64,000 bases of DNA from a methane-oxidizing endosymbiont of Gigantopelta aegis (GCF_016097405.1 NZ_JAEHGD010000001.1:642345-706344); one strand, 5' to 3'; shown: positions 8,562 to 16,877, numbered from the stretch's first letter. The notes: generated from the letters alone by a model not told the origin. A program made the numbers and translations.

Positions 8562-9918
8562 TTAAGCAGCCTTCTTTTTATTTAAATATTTTTCCACACC
8601 CGTAAGGTTATCGTATTTTTAACAGCATCTTCCGCAGCCTTTTTCGCTAAATACGCCTCAACCCTAGAAGCCTTGTTTGACTCTTGAGGTGCATTTTCAG
8701 CTTTTTGGCCAGATATTGTTCAACTTTAGTGCTTCCATTCACATTATCATTTTCAACATCTGCATTTTCAGAGGTCACTTCATGCACCTGCGAAACACTT
8801 TTATCTTTTCTGGCCTGGCTTTTCAAGATAGACAGCTTTAACAGATACTTCGAAACACTACTTATTTTTGAGCGCTGTTTTCCCAGCGTTTCTTTCCGGA
8901 CCAGATACTTATCAACTCCGGTATTGTGCTCTTCAGCCGGTTTTGATAACGACCGCATAACAACATATTTTTCTACTCGAGTCAGTAGTGGTTTAGGCAA
9001 ACTTGCTTTCTTCAACAGATATTTATCAACCCCTGTTCTACCCTCAGTGCTCGACAGCGTTCTTTTTTCGCTATATATTTAGTAACACCTGTCGCAACAT
9101 GTTTTTTCTCAGACTCGGCCCGCGCTAAATATTTAGCAACGCCGGTTGCCGATGGATCAAACACTGGCTCATCCTGTGGAACATCTTCAACTTTTTAGGC
9201 TGCTTTGCCACTTCAGCCTCAGCAAGCCTGTATTTTTCTACCAAAGCTTCTGCAGCCTGTTTTTTTAAGGCTATTTCCTTTTGCCATAAAAAATAGCCTA
9301 CTCGTGTTTCAGGTATTCTCGCTTTAGCCTCTTTATCCTTTTTACGCAAATACAATGCAACGCCTGTCGGAATATTTTTGGTTTCAAACTTTGCTTAACA
9401 ACGTATTGCTCAACCCGGCTAACCCCTGGCTTTTCCTTTTTTAAAACACTCTGCTTCATAATGTATTTAGAAACACGCGTTGTAGTGGGCTTATCCGATA
9501 AAATACGCTTTGCCACATATTTTGCCACCCCGTTGCAGGGTTATGGGGATGCTTTTTAAATATTTTTCGACTCGGGTTACCGCAGATTTGCTTTCAAGGT
9601 ACTTTTCCACACCCGTTCTACACGATACCTCTTCTACTGCTTCAGATTCTTGACTGCCTACTGCATTGTCATCAAAAGATAATTTTGGCAACACCCCAAT
9701 CAAGCCTTTTATAAAACTATTTTTTTTTTCACCTGTAACTCCTTTGTCTTTTCCACATTCTCGAACACCACTAAATCAATACATTGCCCATCCGTTGTAT
9801 CAATTTCAGCCAACCTTATCGACCCGGTTATGTTAGAACAATTATGACAGAAGTTGCGCACTTCATGCGCTCGCTTATCCCCTTGAATTCCGGACAGCCT
9901 GGATATAACGCCTGTCAA
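8562..9918 (-). pseudogene. KYL-2: long KYL-repeat protein, frame broken at eight homopolymers
   Basis: I do not recognise a named family. Fragments in all three minus frames carry the same short repeat as KYL-1. Adding one base at each of eight runs (T-runs at 9710-9719, 9553-9557, 9375-9379, 9192-9196, 9063-9068, 8702-8706, 8616-8620 and the C-run at 9528-9531) gives one frame of exactly 455 codons from a TTG at 9918 to TAA at 8562-8564. The N-terminal 100 residues have no repeat, no signal peptide, and a C-H-N-C pair; then follow about 16 repeats, for example TGVEKYLESK, TRVEKYLKSI, TRVSKYIMKQ, TGVTKYIAKK, TGVDKYLLKK, TGVDKYLVRK, TKVEQYLAKK and SRVEAYLAKK, ending TGVEKYLNKK. Linkers of 8-25 residues are polar or charged. 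It lies between the two hps genes. Either a decayed gene or an intact gene with sequencing errors; the exact start is uncertain. Confidence 0.75.
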
Positions 9919-9946
9919 AATTATTCTTTGAAAAAATCTACCTCAG

Positions 9947-9977
9947 AAAAAAGGGCGAAATAAATTTCGCCCTTTTC
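9947..9977. terminator. Bidirectional terminator after hps copy 2
   Basis: Perfect stem GGGCGAAA / TTTCGCCC (9953-9960 with 9965-9972) flanked by A6 on one side and T4 on the other; in the minus direction T6 follows the stem. It separates hps copy 2 from KYL-2, so KYL-2 probably has its own promoter or depends on read-through. Confidence 0.85.
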
Positions 9978-10044
9978 GTCCCACTAACCTATAGTCTGTG
10001 CCACACAGACTCAAGCCATTTATATCAATGCGAATATGCAACAA

Positions 10045-10691
10045 TTATACTGCCGCTGCATCAACCAATTCACGAATTTCACGCGCAGACTCAGCTGGAG
10101 ACGGTGCACCATAAATAGCCGCACCAACAACGATGATATCAGCGCCTGCTTCAACAACTTGTTGAACTGTGGCTTGTTTGATACCGCCCGCAACTGAAAT
10201 ACGAACATCCAGACCTAAACTGGCAATAGTTTGTAAATCACCAAATGGGGTTTGGCCAGCCGCCTGTGCATCTAATCCAGTATGAACACCGACAATCTGT
10301 GCGCCTGCCGCCGCGCCTTCTCTTGCACATTCTGCAATATCAGGCACATTGATCAAGTCAATCTGAACTTCTGCATTATGTGCTTTCGCCGCTTTGATAA
10401 CACCACTAATAGTCGCCATACCAGAAACGCCCAGTACCGTACAAATATCAGCGCCTGCTGCATAGAAAGGTGTTGCTTCGTATTCACCCGCATCCATCGT
10501 TTTAAGTCAACTAATAACAGATGCTCTGGAAAACGTGCTCTTAATTCTTCAACCAGCTTAATACCATTGTATTTAATGCAAGGCGTACCAATTTCGAATA
10601 TATCGACATAAGGTGCAACCTGTTCAGCCAAGGCGACCGTTGCATCAAAATCCAGTGAATCTAAAGCCATTTGAATTAATGGTGTTGCCAT
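10045..10691 (-). pseudogene. hxlA: 3-hexulose-6-phosphate synthase copy 2 (single-base frameshift)
   Basis: Nearly identical to copy 1 over the whole coding region, but the run after codon 63 has four T on the plus strand (around 10500-10503) instead of five, so the frame breaks just at the catalytic Lys64-Asp67 segment, giving fragments of 112 and 150 codons. Restoring one T gives a 215-residue protein differing from copy 1 chiefly at the C-terminus (DAAAV against DAAGV). It has its own matched promoter but no phi gene behind it. Because the difference is one base in a homopolymer inside a near-perfect duplicate, a sequencing or polishing error is as likely as true inactivation. Confidence 0.8.
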
Positions 10692-11039
10692 ATTATATGC
10701 TCCGTTTGTTACAGTTATTGTTTAGACATCATGCTTAACTAGCTGCAAACTCTAAAACAGTTCGTAGCGCAATGTCAATTTACAAGCCTGATCTTTTTGC
10801 CAGATCTGTCGTCTTAGCCTGCATTGTACAGCCCAAAGACTTGTTAAATATGGAGTTTTTCGCAAACATCTTGAACTGAAGAAAAAAACCCATGTTGTTA
10901 ATTTTAAGGCATACTTTTGAATTCATCATCTCAAGCCGGTCTATTTTCTCATACTTTTCAGCAATGAGTGATGGTACCATTCAACAAACACCCAAAAATT
11001 AATATAAAACTATCATATTTTCTAATCACCGAAAACCCT
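10692..11039. other. Divergent intergenic region hps copy 2 / HAD phosphatase
   Basis: About 350 bp between divergent genes. It contains the hps copy 2 promoter (10749-10782). No convincing gene is visible, and no clear promoter for the plus-strand HAD gene was recognised. Confidence 0.6.
10749..10782 (-). promoter_or_regulatory. Promoter of hps copy 2
   Basis: Minus strand AAATTGACATT (-35 TTGACA at 10778-10773), 10-base variable part, then CTGTTTTAGAGTT. Both blocks match those upstream of hps copy 1 at the same spacing and at nearly the same distance (about 60 bases) from the start codon. Confidence 0.65.
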
Positions 11040-11864
11040 ATGACTCCTTTTTCTGATATTAAAGGTCTAATTATTGATATGGACGGGGTGCTATGGCATG
11101 GCTCACACCCTCTCCCAGGTCTTAATGACTTTTTTAATACCTTACGCCAACAAGCCATGCCTTTTGTTCTGGCTACCAACAATGCCAGCCTCACAGCGGC
11201 TCAATATATTGCAAAACTGGCATCCTTCAACATCCCAGTCACAGAACAAGAGATTCTGACCTCTGGCATCGCTACTGCCTGTTATCTGGCCGAACATCAC
11301 CCCCCCGAATTGACACCTGTTTACGCTATCGGTGAAAGCGGCCTGCTAGAGCCTTTAGTTGAGCAAGGATTTATCCTGACTGGCGTGGACGATATTCGCT
11401 CTGAAGTCAATAACACCGGGCCTGATATTGTCGTTTCCGGGCTCGATAGAACATTGACCTGGCAAAAATTATCAACAGCGACACTCAATATCCGTGCTGG
11501 CGCGTATTTTTATGGCACGAATGGCGACACATCCCTGCCCACTGAAAAAGGCATTACCATTGGCAATGGCTCCATTTTGCAAGCTCTGGAGTCTGCTAGC
11601 GGCCAAAAACCCACTATCATCGGCAAACCAAAACCCATCATGTACCAACAAGCCATGAAAATATTGGGCACCAGCCCGGAACAAACCCTGGCAATCGGCG
11701 ACCGCTTGGATACCGACATTCTAGGCGCCGTCAATGCCGGAATTCGCAGCATTCTGGTTTTATCCGGCATTTCCAGCGAAAAAGATTTACAATCTGTCAG
11801 CTATTCACCCACACTCATCATGCAAGATATTCGTGAAATAACGCTGGCCATTAAAAACCTGTAA
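11040..11864 (+). CDS. HAD-superfamily class IIA phosphatase (NagD-like)
   Basis: The ATG at 11040 begins MTPFSDIKGL and gives 274 residues; an earlier in-frame ATG at 10968 would add 24 unlikely residues. HAD motif I is DMDGVLWHG at residues 13-21, with nucleophile Asp13; motif III is the lysine in IIGKPKP; motif IV is IGDRLDTDILGA. These and the length fit the NagD / 4-nitrophenylphosphatase / phosphoglycolate phosphatase IIA group. It is 16 bp upstream of dhaK, so a triose-phosphate or related substrate is possible, but that is inference from position. Confidence 0.88.
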   Translation: MTPFSDIKGLIIDMDGVLWHGSHPLPGLNDFFNTLRQQAMPFVLATNNASLTAAQYIAKLASFNIPVTEQEILTSGIATACYLAEHHPPELTPVYAIGESGLLEPLVEQGFILTGVDDIRSEVNNTGPDIVVSGLDRTLTWQKLSTATLNIRAGAYFYGTNGDTSLPTEKGITIGNGSILQALESASGQKPTIIGKPKPIMYQQAMKILGTSPEQTLAIGDRLDTDILGAVNAGIRSILVLSGISSEKDLQSVSYSPTLIMQDIREITLAIKNL

Positions 11865-11880
11865 CCTGAGGAGAATCCGC

Positions 11881-12870
11881 ATGAAGAAATTCATCAACGA
11901 CACCGAAACCCTGCTCGATGAAAGTATTGTCGGCTTCGCCAAAGCCCATACCGACATTGTTCAACTTCATACAGAACCCACGTTTATCCGCCGCAACAGC
12001 GATACAAAAGCGGGCAAAGTTGTCATCATTTCGGGGGGTGGTTCCGGGCACGAACCGTTACATACAGGATTTGTCGGCCAAGGCATGCTTGATGCGGCCT
12101 GTCCCGGGCAAATTTTCACGTCCCCTACACCGGATCAGATGCTGGCTGCAGCTGAAGCCACCGAAAATGGAGGCGGGGTATTATTTATCGTTAAAAATTA
12201 CGCCGGCGATGTGATGAATTTTGAAATTGCTGCCGAAATGCTCGACGTCTCGAATGAAAGTGTATTGGTCGATGATGATGTTTCACTACCTAAAGACCAC
12301 AGCACAGGCCGACGCGGCGTTGCCGGCACCTTAATCGTCGAAAAAATTGTCGGCGCAGCCGCCGAACAAGGCTATGACCTGGCCGCATGTAAAGCATTAG
12401 GCGATAAAGTAGTCAAAGCTACTGCATCGATGGGCGTCGCTTTGAGCAGTTGCACCGTCCCAGCATTGGGAAAACCTACCTTTGACCTGGCCGACGATGA
12501 AATGGAAATGGGCGTCGGCATCCACGGCGAACGCGGTCGCGAAACACTTAAACTGGCTCCTGCCTCGGAAATCGTGAAGCATCTGACTCAAGCGATTGAC
12601 GAAGATCTAGTTCCCGAAAAAGGCCAGCGCATTTTATTGCATGTAAATGGTTTTGGCGCAACGCCGCTGCTGGAATTGCATTTAATGTATGACCTGGCAG
12701 CACAACATTATGAACAACAAGGCATCGAAATATACCGTTCCCTGGTTGGTACCTTCACCACATCACTAGATATGGCAGGCTGTTCGATAACCGTCACCCT
12801 GCTGGATGATGAAATGCTGTCATTATGGGATGCCCCCGTCAACACAGCCGCATTACGCTGGAAAATCTAA
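11881..12870 (+). CDS. dhaK: Dihydroxyacetone kinase subunit DhaK
   Basis: DhaK binds dihydroxyacetone through a histidine: here His215 in MGVGIHGERGRE, equivalent to His218 of E. coli DhaK. The N-terminal glycine loop ISGGGSGHEP is at residues 50-59. Length 329 residues, the usual size for the stand-alone K subunit. AGGAG precedes the ATG. The partner dhaL lies immediately downstream but on the other strand, which is unusual because dhaK and dhaL are normally in one operon. No phosphotransferase subunit dhaM is present, so the phosphoryl donor is unknown. Converts free dihydroxyacetone to the phosphate, joining the sugar-phosphate pool of the RuMP cycle. Confidence 0.94.
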   Translation: MKKFINDTETLLDESIVGFAKAHTDIVQLHTEPTFIRRNSDTKAGKVVIISGGGSGHEPLHTGFVGQGMLDAACPGQIFTSPTPDQMLAAAEATENGGGVLFIVKNYAGDVMNFEIAAEMLDVSNESVLVDDDVSLPKDHSTGRRGVAGTLIVEKIVGAAAEQGYDLAACKALGDKVVKATASMGVALSSCTVPALGKPTFDLADDEMEMGVGIHGERGRETLKLAPASEIVKHLTQAIDEDLVPEKGQRILLHVNGFGATPLLELHLMYDLAAQHYEQQGIEIYRSLVGTFTTSLDMAGCSITVTLLDDEMLSLWDAPVNTAALRWKI

Positions 12871-12884
12871 TCCCACCCAAAAAA

Positions 12885-12914
12885 TGGCAAGCGTCCATAG
12901 CGCGGCGCTTGCCA
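12885..12914. terminator. Bidirectional terminator between dhaK and dhaL
   Basis: Perfect 9-bp stem TGGCAAGCG / CGCTTGCCA with a 12-base loop between the two convergent stops. A-rich flanking on the left gives T-rich ends on the minus transcript. Confidence 0.7.
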
Positions 12915-12930
12915 CATCATTGGTCACACA

Positions 12931-13566
12931 TTACAAATGTTTTTCAATCACTTCGCTGACAGCCTTTATCATCAATTGCGCCGTCTGAGCGCCGGCGTCG
13001 ATATGGCCTTTGCTACGCTCACCTAAAAATGATGCACGCCCTTTCGTCGCAATCATATCGCGTGTTGCCTCTACGCCTTGTTCAGCAACCGCATTAATTT
13101 CGGCCAACACTGTTTTTAAGTCCTGCTGCTGAGCGACGCCTTTCTGTAACGTTTGTGCTACCGGCACTAACACATCGAGCATGGTTTTTTCCCCAACATC
13201 CGCTCTGCCCCGCTTCTTGATCGACTCGACCCCGGCCATAAAAGCCTCGGCAAACACAGCCGCATCAACATCTTTACCCTTGGCTGTTTTCGCCATCGTC
13301 ACTAGAAAACTGCCATATAAAGAGCCTGATGCACCACCAATAGTGGACATGACGATCATGCCTATTTTCTGCCAAGCCGATGGCCAATCAAGACCGACTA
13401 ATTCATCCTGTTTCTTGCGCAGCGCCTCAAACCCCCGCTGCAAATTATAGACATGATCGCCATCACCGATTTCCTGATCCAACGCCGTTACCTGCTCGGC
13501 ATTATCATTGATAATCTGTTCCATTGCCGCAATCATTTCGGGCAAAAGAGAGGTTTCTATACTCAT
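12931..13566 (-). CDS. dhaL: Dihydroxyacetone kinase subunit DhaL
   Basis: The L subunit carries the nucleotide: the Mg-ADP site motif is visible as EIGDGDH near residue 35, followed by a GASGSLYGS loop near 85 that matches the family's G-x-S-G motif. Starting at ATG 13566, with AGGAG ten bases upstream, gives 211 residues, the typical DhaL length. An ORF start 24 codons further up reads through the ribosome site and is not used. Convergent with dhaK; no dhaM or dhaR nearby. Confidence 0.93.
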   Translation of the reverse strand: MSIETSLLPEMIAAMEQIINDNAEQVTALDQEIGDGDHVYNLQRGFEALRKKQDELVGLDWPSAWQKIGMIVMSTIGGASGSLYGSFLVTMAKTAKGKDVDAAVFAEAFMAGVESIKKRGRADVGEKTMLDVLVPVAQTLQKGVAQQQDLKTVLAEINAVAEQGVEATRDMIATKGRASFLGERSKGHIDAGAQTAQLMIKAVSEVIEKHL

Positions 13567-13621
13567 TATTGCTGACTCCTGAAAAAATAGTTTACCCAGC
13601 ATACTACACGCTACAAGGCTC

Positions 13622-13681
13622 TGGATGAAAAGGTGCAATATCTTTTTTAAGAAAGCCTTGTCCTTCAGGACGAGGTGCTGG
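13622..13681. repeat. Palindromic mobile repeat family 1, partial copy (a)
   Basis: Shares TGGATGAAAA-GTGCA, CTTGTCCTTCAGGACGAGG and the end GGTGCTGG with the full copy at 22822-22917. The left inverted arm is missing and no target duplication is seen, so this is a truncated copy. Confidence 0.75.
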
Positions 13682-13764
13682 GTTTACCTGGCAAAGCTGA
13701 ACTGAGAATACTCTACCTGCTTTCATACTGTCCAGCCCAATATTGCCAGTTATAGGCGCAAATG

Positions 13765-13794
13765 ATTGTAACCCGTAACGATATAGGTTACAAT
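13765..13794 (+). promoter_or_regulatory. higBA promoter with overlapping operator
   Basis: A perfect 9-bp inverted repeat ATTGTAACC (13765-13773) / GGTTACAAT (13786-13794) spans a promoter made of TTGTAA (13766-13771), a 17-bp spacer and TACAAT (13789-13794). A repressor bound here would block both -35 and -10, as expected for autoregulation by HigA. Transcription would start near 13801, at the higB start codon itself. Confidence 0.7.
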
Positions 13795-13800
13795 TGACAT

Positions 13801-14079
13801 ATGATACAGAGCTTTAAGCACAAGGGGCTGGAGTTATTTTTCAAAACAGGGAGAAAATCCGGCATTCAAGCCAAGCATTCTAAACGGATTCGACTCATTC
13901 TCGGCCGCCTGAATGCTGCCATATCACCTGACGACATGAACTTACCGGGCCTGTATCTACATCAGCTCTCAGGCAAACGTTCTCAATACTGGTCCGTGAG
14001 AGTTAGCGGCAGATGGCGCATTACATTTCGTTTTAATGGGAGCCATGCCGAAGTTGTTGATTATGAGGACTATCACTGA
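13801..14079 (+). CDS. higB: HigB-family toxin (RelE superfamily mRNA interferase)
   Basis: Ninety-two residues beginning MIQSFKHKGLELFFKTG, the usual N-terminus of the plasmid-maintenance killer / HigB group, with the conserved basic region YWSVRVSGRWRITFRF near residues 64-79, where the Arg residues correspond to the catalytic part of the RelE fold. Such toxins cleave mRNA on the ribosome. The toxin-first order followed by an XRE antitoxin is diagnostic of higBA. There is no ribosome-binding site, and the promoter places the transcript start at or next to the ATG, so the message may be leaderless. Confidence 0.92.
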   Translation: MIQSFKHKGLELFFKTGRKSGIQAKHSKRIRLILGRLNAAISPDDMNLPGLYLHQLSGKRSQYWSVRVSGRWRITFRFNGSHAEVVDYEDYH

Positions 14080-14088
14080 GGTTACACC

Positions 14089-14376
14089 ATGTTAATGCAT
14101 AATCCGCCACACCCAGGCGAAGTATTAAAAGAACTTTGTATTGAGCCTCTTGGCCTAACTGTTACCGATGCTGCAAAGGCTCTAGGCGTCAGTCGCAAGA
14201 CCTTATCGGCGATTCTTAATGGTAAATCTGGTATCAGCCCAGAAATGGCTGTGCGCTTATCCATTGCATTCAATACATCATCTGAGAGCTGGTTAAACCA
14301 ACAAACACAATATGACTTATGGCAAGCAGAGCAGCACCGTAAAAAACTTCATGTTCAGCAGCTGTCTACAGTATAA
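14089..14376 (+). CDS. higA: HigA-family antitoxin (XRE helix-turn-helix)
   Basis: Ninety-five residues starting nine bases after higB, with GAGGTT upstream of the ATG. The N-terminal H-P-G-E-V-L-K-E motif and a helix-turn-helix around residues 24-55 ([20 protein letters not shown]) are typical of HigA. It should neutralise HigB and repress the operon through the inverted repeat at 13765-13794. Confidence 0.93.
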   Translation: MLMHNPPHPGEVLKELCIEPLGLTVTDAAKALGVSRKTLSAILNGKSGISPEMAVRLSIAFNTSSESWLNQQTQYDLWQAEQHRKKLHVQQLSTV

Positions 14377-14418
14377 AGCGTATAACAATTCACTGCATGA
14401 GTGTGCTAATCTGCACCT

Positions 14419-15321
14419 ATGAACACAAATCCAATCGACATCGATGTTTTATGCGTTGGCCACGCCTGCTATGATTTAATTTTTCAAGTTGATCACCACC
14501 CGGCAGCCGATGAAAAAATTTTTGCCAAGCAGCATCACGCCTGTGGTGGCGGCCCTGCAGCCAATGGCGCCGTCGCGGTCTCTCGCTTAGGCTTCAATGC
14601 CGCCTTTGCAGGCTTTTTGGGAACTGATTTATATGGTGACCGTCACCTGTCTGAATTTCAACAGGAGAATATTAACACCACACTGTTAATCCGCGGCCAC
14701 CAGCCCACCCCCGTTTCTGTCATTCTAGTCAAACCTGACGGCACACGCGCCCTGGTGAATTACAAAGGTAAAACCCGCTCCCTGCCCCAGCATAGCCTGG
14801 ACTTTACTGCGCTTAATTTTAAAACCGTTTTGTTTGACGGACACGAACCTGACATTTCAGTTGAATTGGCAAAATACTGCACGCTGCAACAGATTCCGAT
14901 GGTGCTGGATGCAGGCTCTGTTCACAAAGGCACTCTGGCCTTAATGGACAAGGTTGACTATCTGGTCTGCTCAGAAAAATTTGCCCGTCAATTTGCCGAT
15001 ACGCCCGAAACAGCCCTGTCGCTATTGGCTGAAAAAGCACCGGTCGTCGTGATTACCTTGGGCGAAAAAGGCTTGATCTGGAAAACAGCGACACAACAGG
15101 GCCAGCTTCGGGCATTCAACATTACAGCCATCGACACAACAGGGGCCGGCGATGCCTTTCATGGTGCATTCAGTGCCGCCATCGCCGAGAGTATGAGTCT
15201 GGACGATGCCTTACACTATGCCAGTGCAACCGGCGCATTATGCTGTACAAAAATCGGTGCCAGAACCGGCCTTCCTGACCATAATGAACTGACTCAATTT
15301 CTGAACAAGCACCGTTTGTAG
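14419..15321 (+). CDS. PfkB/ribokinase-family carbohydrate kinase
   Basis: Three hundred residues with both PfkB signatures: the N-terminal glycine motif GGGPAANGAVAVSRLG (about residues 42-57) and the C-terminal DTTGAGDAFHGAF (about 237-249) with catalytic Asp. The family phosphorylates sugars, sugar acids or nucleosides with ATP. Its position directly before the Entner-Doudoroff operon suggests a hexose or sugar-acid substrate, but zwf has its own promoter, so the link is weak. Substrate specificity cannot be assigned. Confidence 0.9.
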   Translation: MNTNPIDIDVLCVGHACYDLIFQVDHHPAADEKIFAKQHHACGGGPAANGAVAVSRLGFNAAFAGFLGTDLYGDRHLSEFQQENINTTLLIRGHQPTPVSVILVKPDGTRALVNYKGKTRSLPQHSLDFTALNFKTVLFDGHEPDISVELAKYCTLQQIPMVLDAGSVHKGTLALMDKVDYLVCSEKFARQFADTPETALSLLAEKAPVVVITLGEKGLIWKTATQQGQLRAFNITAIDTTGAGDAFHGAFSAAIAESMSLDDALHYASATGALCCTKIGARTGLPDHNELTQFLNKHRL

Positions 15322-15334
15322 CACCGTGACCAAC

Positions 15335-15363
15335 TTGTGACGAAGGATACCGACCTATATAAT
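15335..15363 (+). promoter_or_regulatory. Promoter of the zwf-pgl-edd-eda operon
   Basis: TTGTGA (15335-15340), 17-bp spacer, TATAAT (15358-15363), a near-consensus sigma-70 promoter 35 bp before the zwf start. Confidence 0.75.
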
Positions 15364-15397
15364 GGCCTGTTTTTTATGGCCACGAATTTGACTAAAT

Positions 15398-16867
15398 ATG
15401 GTATCGAACACAACCTATAAACCGTGTGACCTGGTTATTTATGGCGGCCTGGGCGACCTTGCTACCCGTAAATTGATTATCTCCCTATTTCGGCTGGAAA
15501 AAGCCGGCCTGCTCGAAAACGATAGCACCATTATCGCTGTCGACCGGTATGACAAAACCCGCGACGACTTTATCGCCATCGCCCATGACAGCCTAAAAAA
15601 ATTCTTGAATGACGACATTGAGCCCGCTTTGTGGGAAAAATTTCAACAACGCCTGAACTACCTGCAAATGGACCTGACGCAAATGCAGGATTATGGCAAG
15701 CTGAAACCCCTGCTCTCGCCCGAAACTCATGTCCTGATAAATTATCTGGCGGTTTCACCGGTACTGTTCAAATCTATTTGCCATGGCTTGCAACAGGCCG
15801 GTGTTTTAAATGATGAAGCGCGTATCGTCATGGAAAAACCGATTGGCCATGACTTGAAATCCTGTATCGAAATCAATGACGCGGTCTCCGAAGTTTTTCA
15901 TGAAGAACAAATCTTTCGAATCGACCATTATCTAGGCAAGGAGACCGTGCTTAATCTGCTAGCGTTACGCTTTGCCAATTCCATTTTCACCACTAACTGG
16001 GATCATAACAGTATTGACCATATTCAGATTACTGTTGCTGAAGCTGTGGGAATTGAGGGCCGCTGGGACTATTTCGACCATACCGGACAGTTACGTGACA
16101 TGCTGCAAAACCATTTATTGCAGATTCTAACCTTTGTAACCATGGAGCCCCCGGTAAACTTGGAAGCCTCTAGCATTCGCAGCGAGAAAATCAAAGTATT
16201 AAAAGCCCTGCGCCCCATTACACCTCATAATGTTGAACAGGTCACTGTTCGCGGTCAATACGCTGCAGGGTTTCAACAAGCCACACCGGTACCAGGTTAC
16301 CTTGAAGAAGAAGGCGCCAACCCGGACAGTGACACTGAAACCTTTGTCGCACTCAGGGTCGACATTGATAACTGGCGTTGGGCAGGCGTCCCGGTCTATT
16401 TACGCACCGGCAAACGGATGAATTACAAACGCACCGAAATTGTTATCAATTTCAAACAACTGCCACATAATATTTTTAAAGACAGCTATAAAAACCTACC
16501 CGCTAACAAGCTGATTATTCATTTACAACCTAACGAAGGTATCGACATTGAAATCCTTAACAAAGTACCGGGCATCGATGGCGATATCAAGTTACAGAAA
16601 ACCAAACTGGATCTAAGTTTTTCCGAGGCCTTTAAACAAAACCGCCTGTTTGGTGGTTATGAAAAACTAATTCTTGAAGCCCTGCGCGGTAACCCGACAT
16701 TATTCCTCAGCCGGGAAGAAATCGAACAAGCCTGGGCCTGGGTCGATTCGATTCAAACCGCCTGGAAAACACAATCACTTCATCCAACCCAATATCCGGC
16801 CGGCACTTGGGGTCCTATCACATCAGACAGCTTATTGGCGCGTGACGGCCGCGCCTGGGAAGCATGA
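15398..16867 (+). CDS. zwf: Glucose-6-phosphate 1-dehydrogenase
   Basis: Oxidises glucose 6-phosphate to 6-phosphogluconolactone with NAD(P)+. The nucleotide-binding loop GGLGDLATRKL is at residues 16-26, the substrate and catalytic signature RIDHYLGKE is at about residues 174-182, and an E-K-P-I-G-H-D-L motif precedes it. Length 489 residues, normal for the family. First gene of a tight operon (pgl starts 10 bp later). In RuMP organisms this enzyme feeds both the Entner-Doudoroff cleavage route and dissimilatory formaldehyde oxidation; no gnd is in the window. Confidence 0.97.
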   Translation: MVSNTTYKPCDLVIYGGLGDLATRKLIISLFRLEKAGLLENDSTIIAVDRYDKTRDDFIAIAHDSLKKFLNDDIEPALWEKFQQRLNYLQMDLTQMQDYGKLKPLLSPETHVLINYLAVSPVLFKSICHGLQQAGVLNDEARIVMEKPIGHDLKSCIEINDAVSEVFHEEQIFRIDHYLGKETVLNLLALRFANSIFTTNWDHNSIDHIQITVAEAVGIEGRWDYFDHTGQLRDMLQNHLLQILTFVTMEPPVNLEASSIRSEKIKVLKALRPITPHNVEQVTVRGQYAAGFQQATPVPGYLEEEGANPDSDTETFVALRVDIDNWRWAGVPVYLRTGKRMNYKRTEIVINFKQLPHNIFKDSYKNLPANKLIIHLQPNEGIDIEILNKVPGIDGDIKLQKTKLDLSFSEAFKQNRLFGGYEKLILEALRGNPTLFLSREEIEQAWAWVDSIQTAWKTQSLHPTQYPAGTWGPITSDSLLARDGRAWEA

Positions 16868-16877
16868 GGTAAATACA

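Noticed and set aside
8684-9082. 132-codon plus-strand ORF across the KYL-2 region
   Set aside because: It is the antisense of the repeat-coding strand; the repeats make sense only on the minus strand.
8562-9918. Repeated units as a CRISPR array
   Set aside because: The repeats are conserved as protein motifs, not as DNA; spacing varies and there are no cas genes.
16674-16877. Long N-terminal extension of pgl
   Set aside because: It lies inside zwf in another frame; the ATG at 16878 has a ribosome site and gives the family length.
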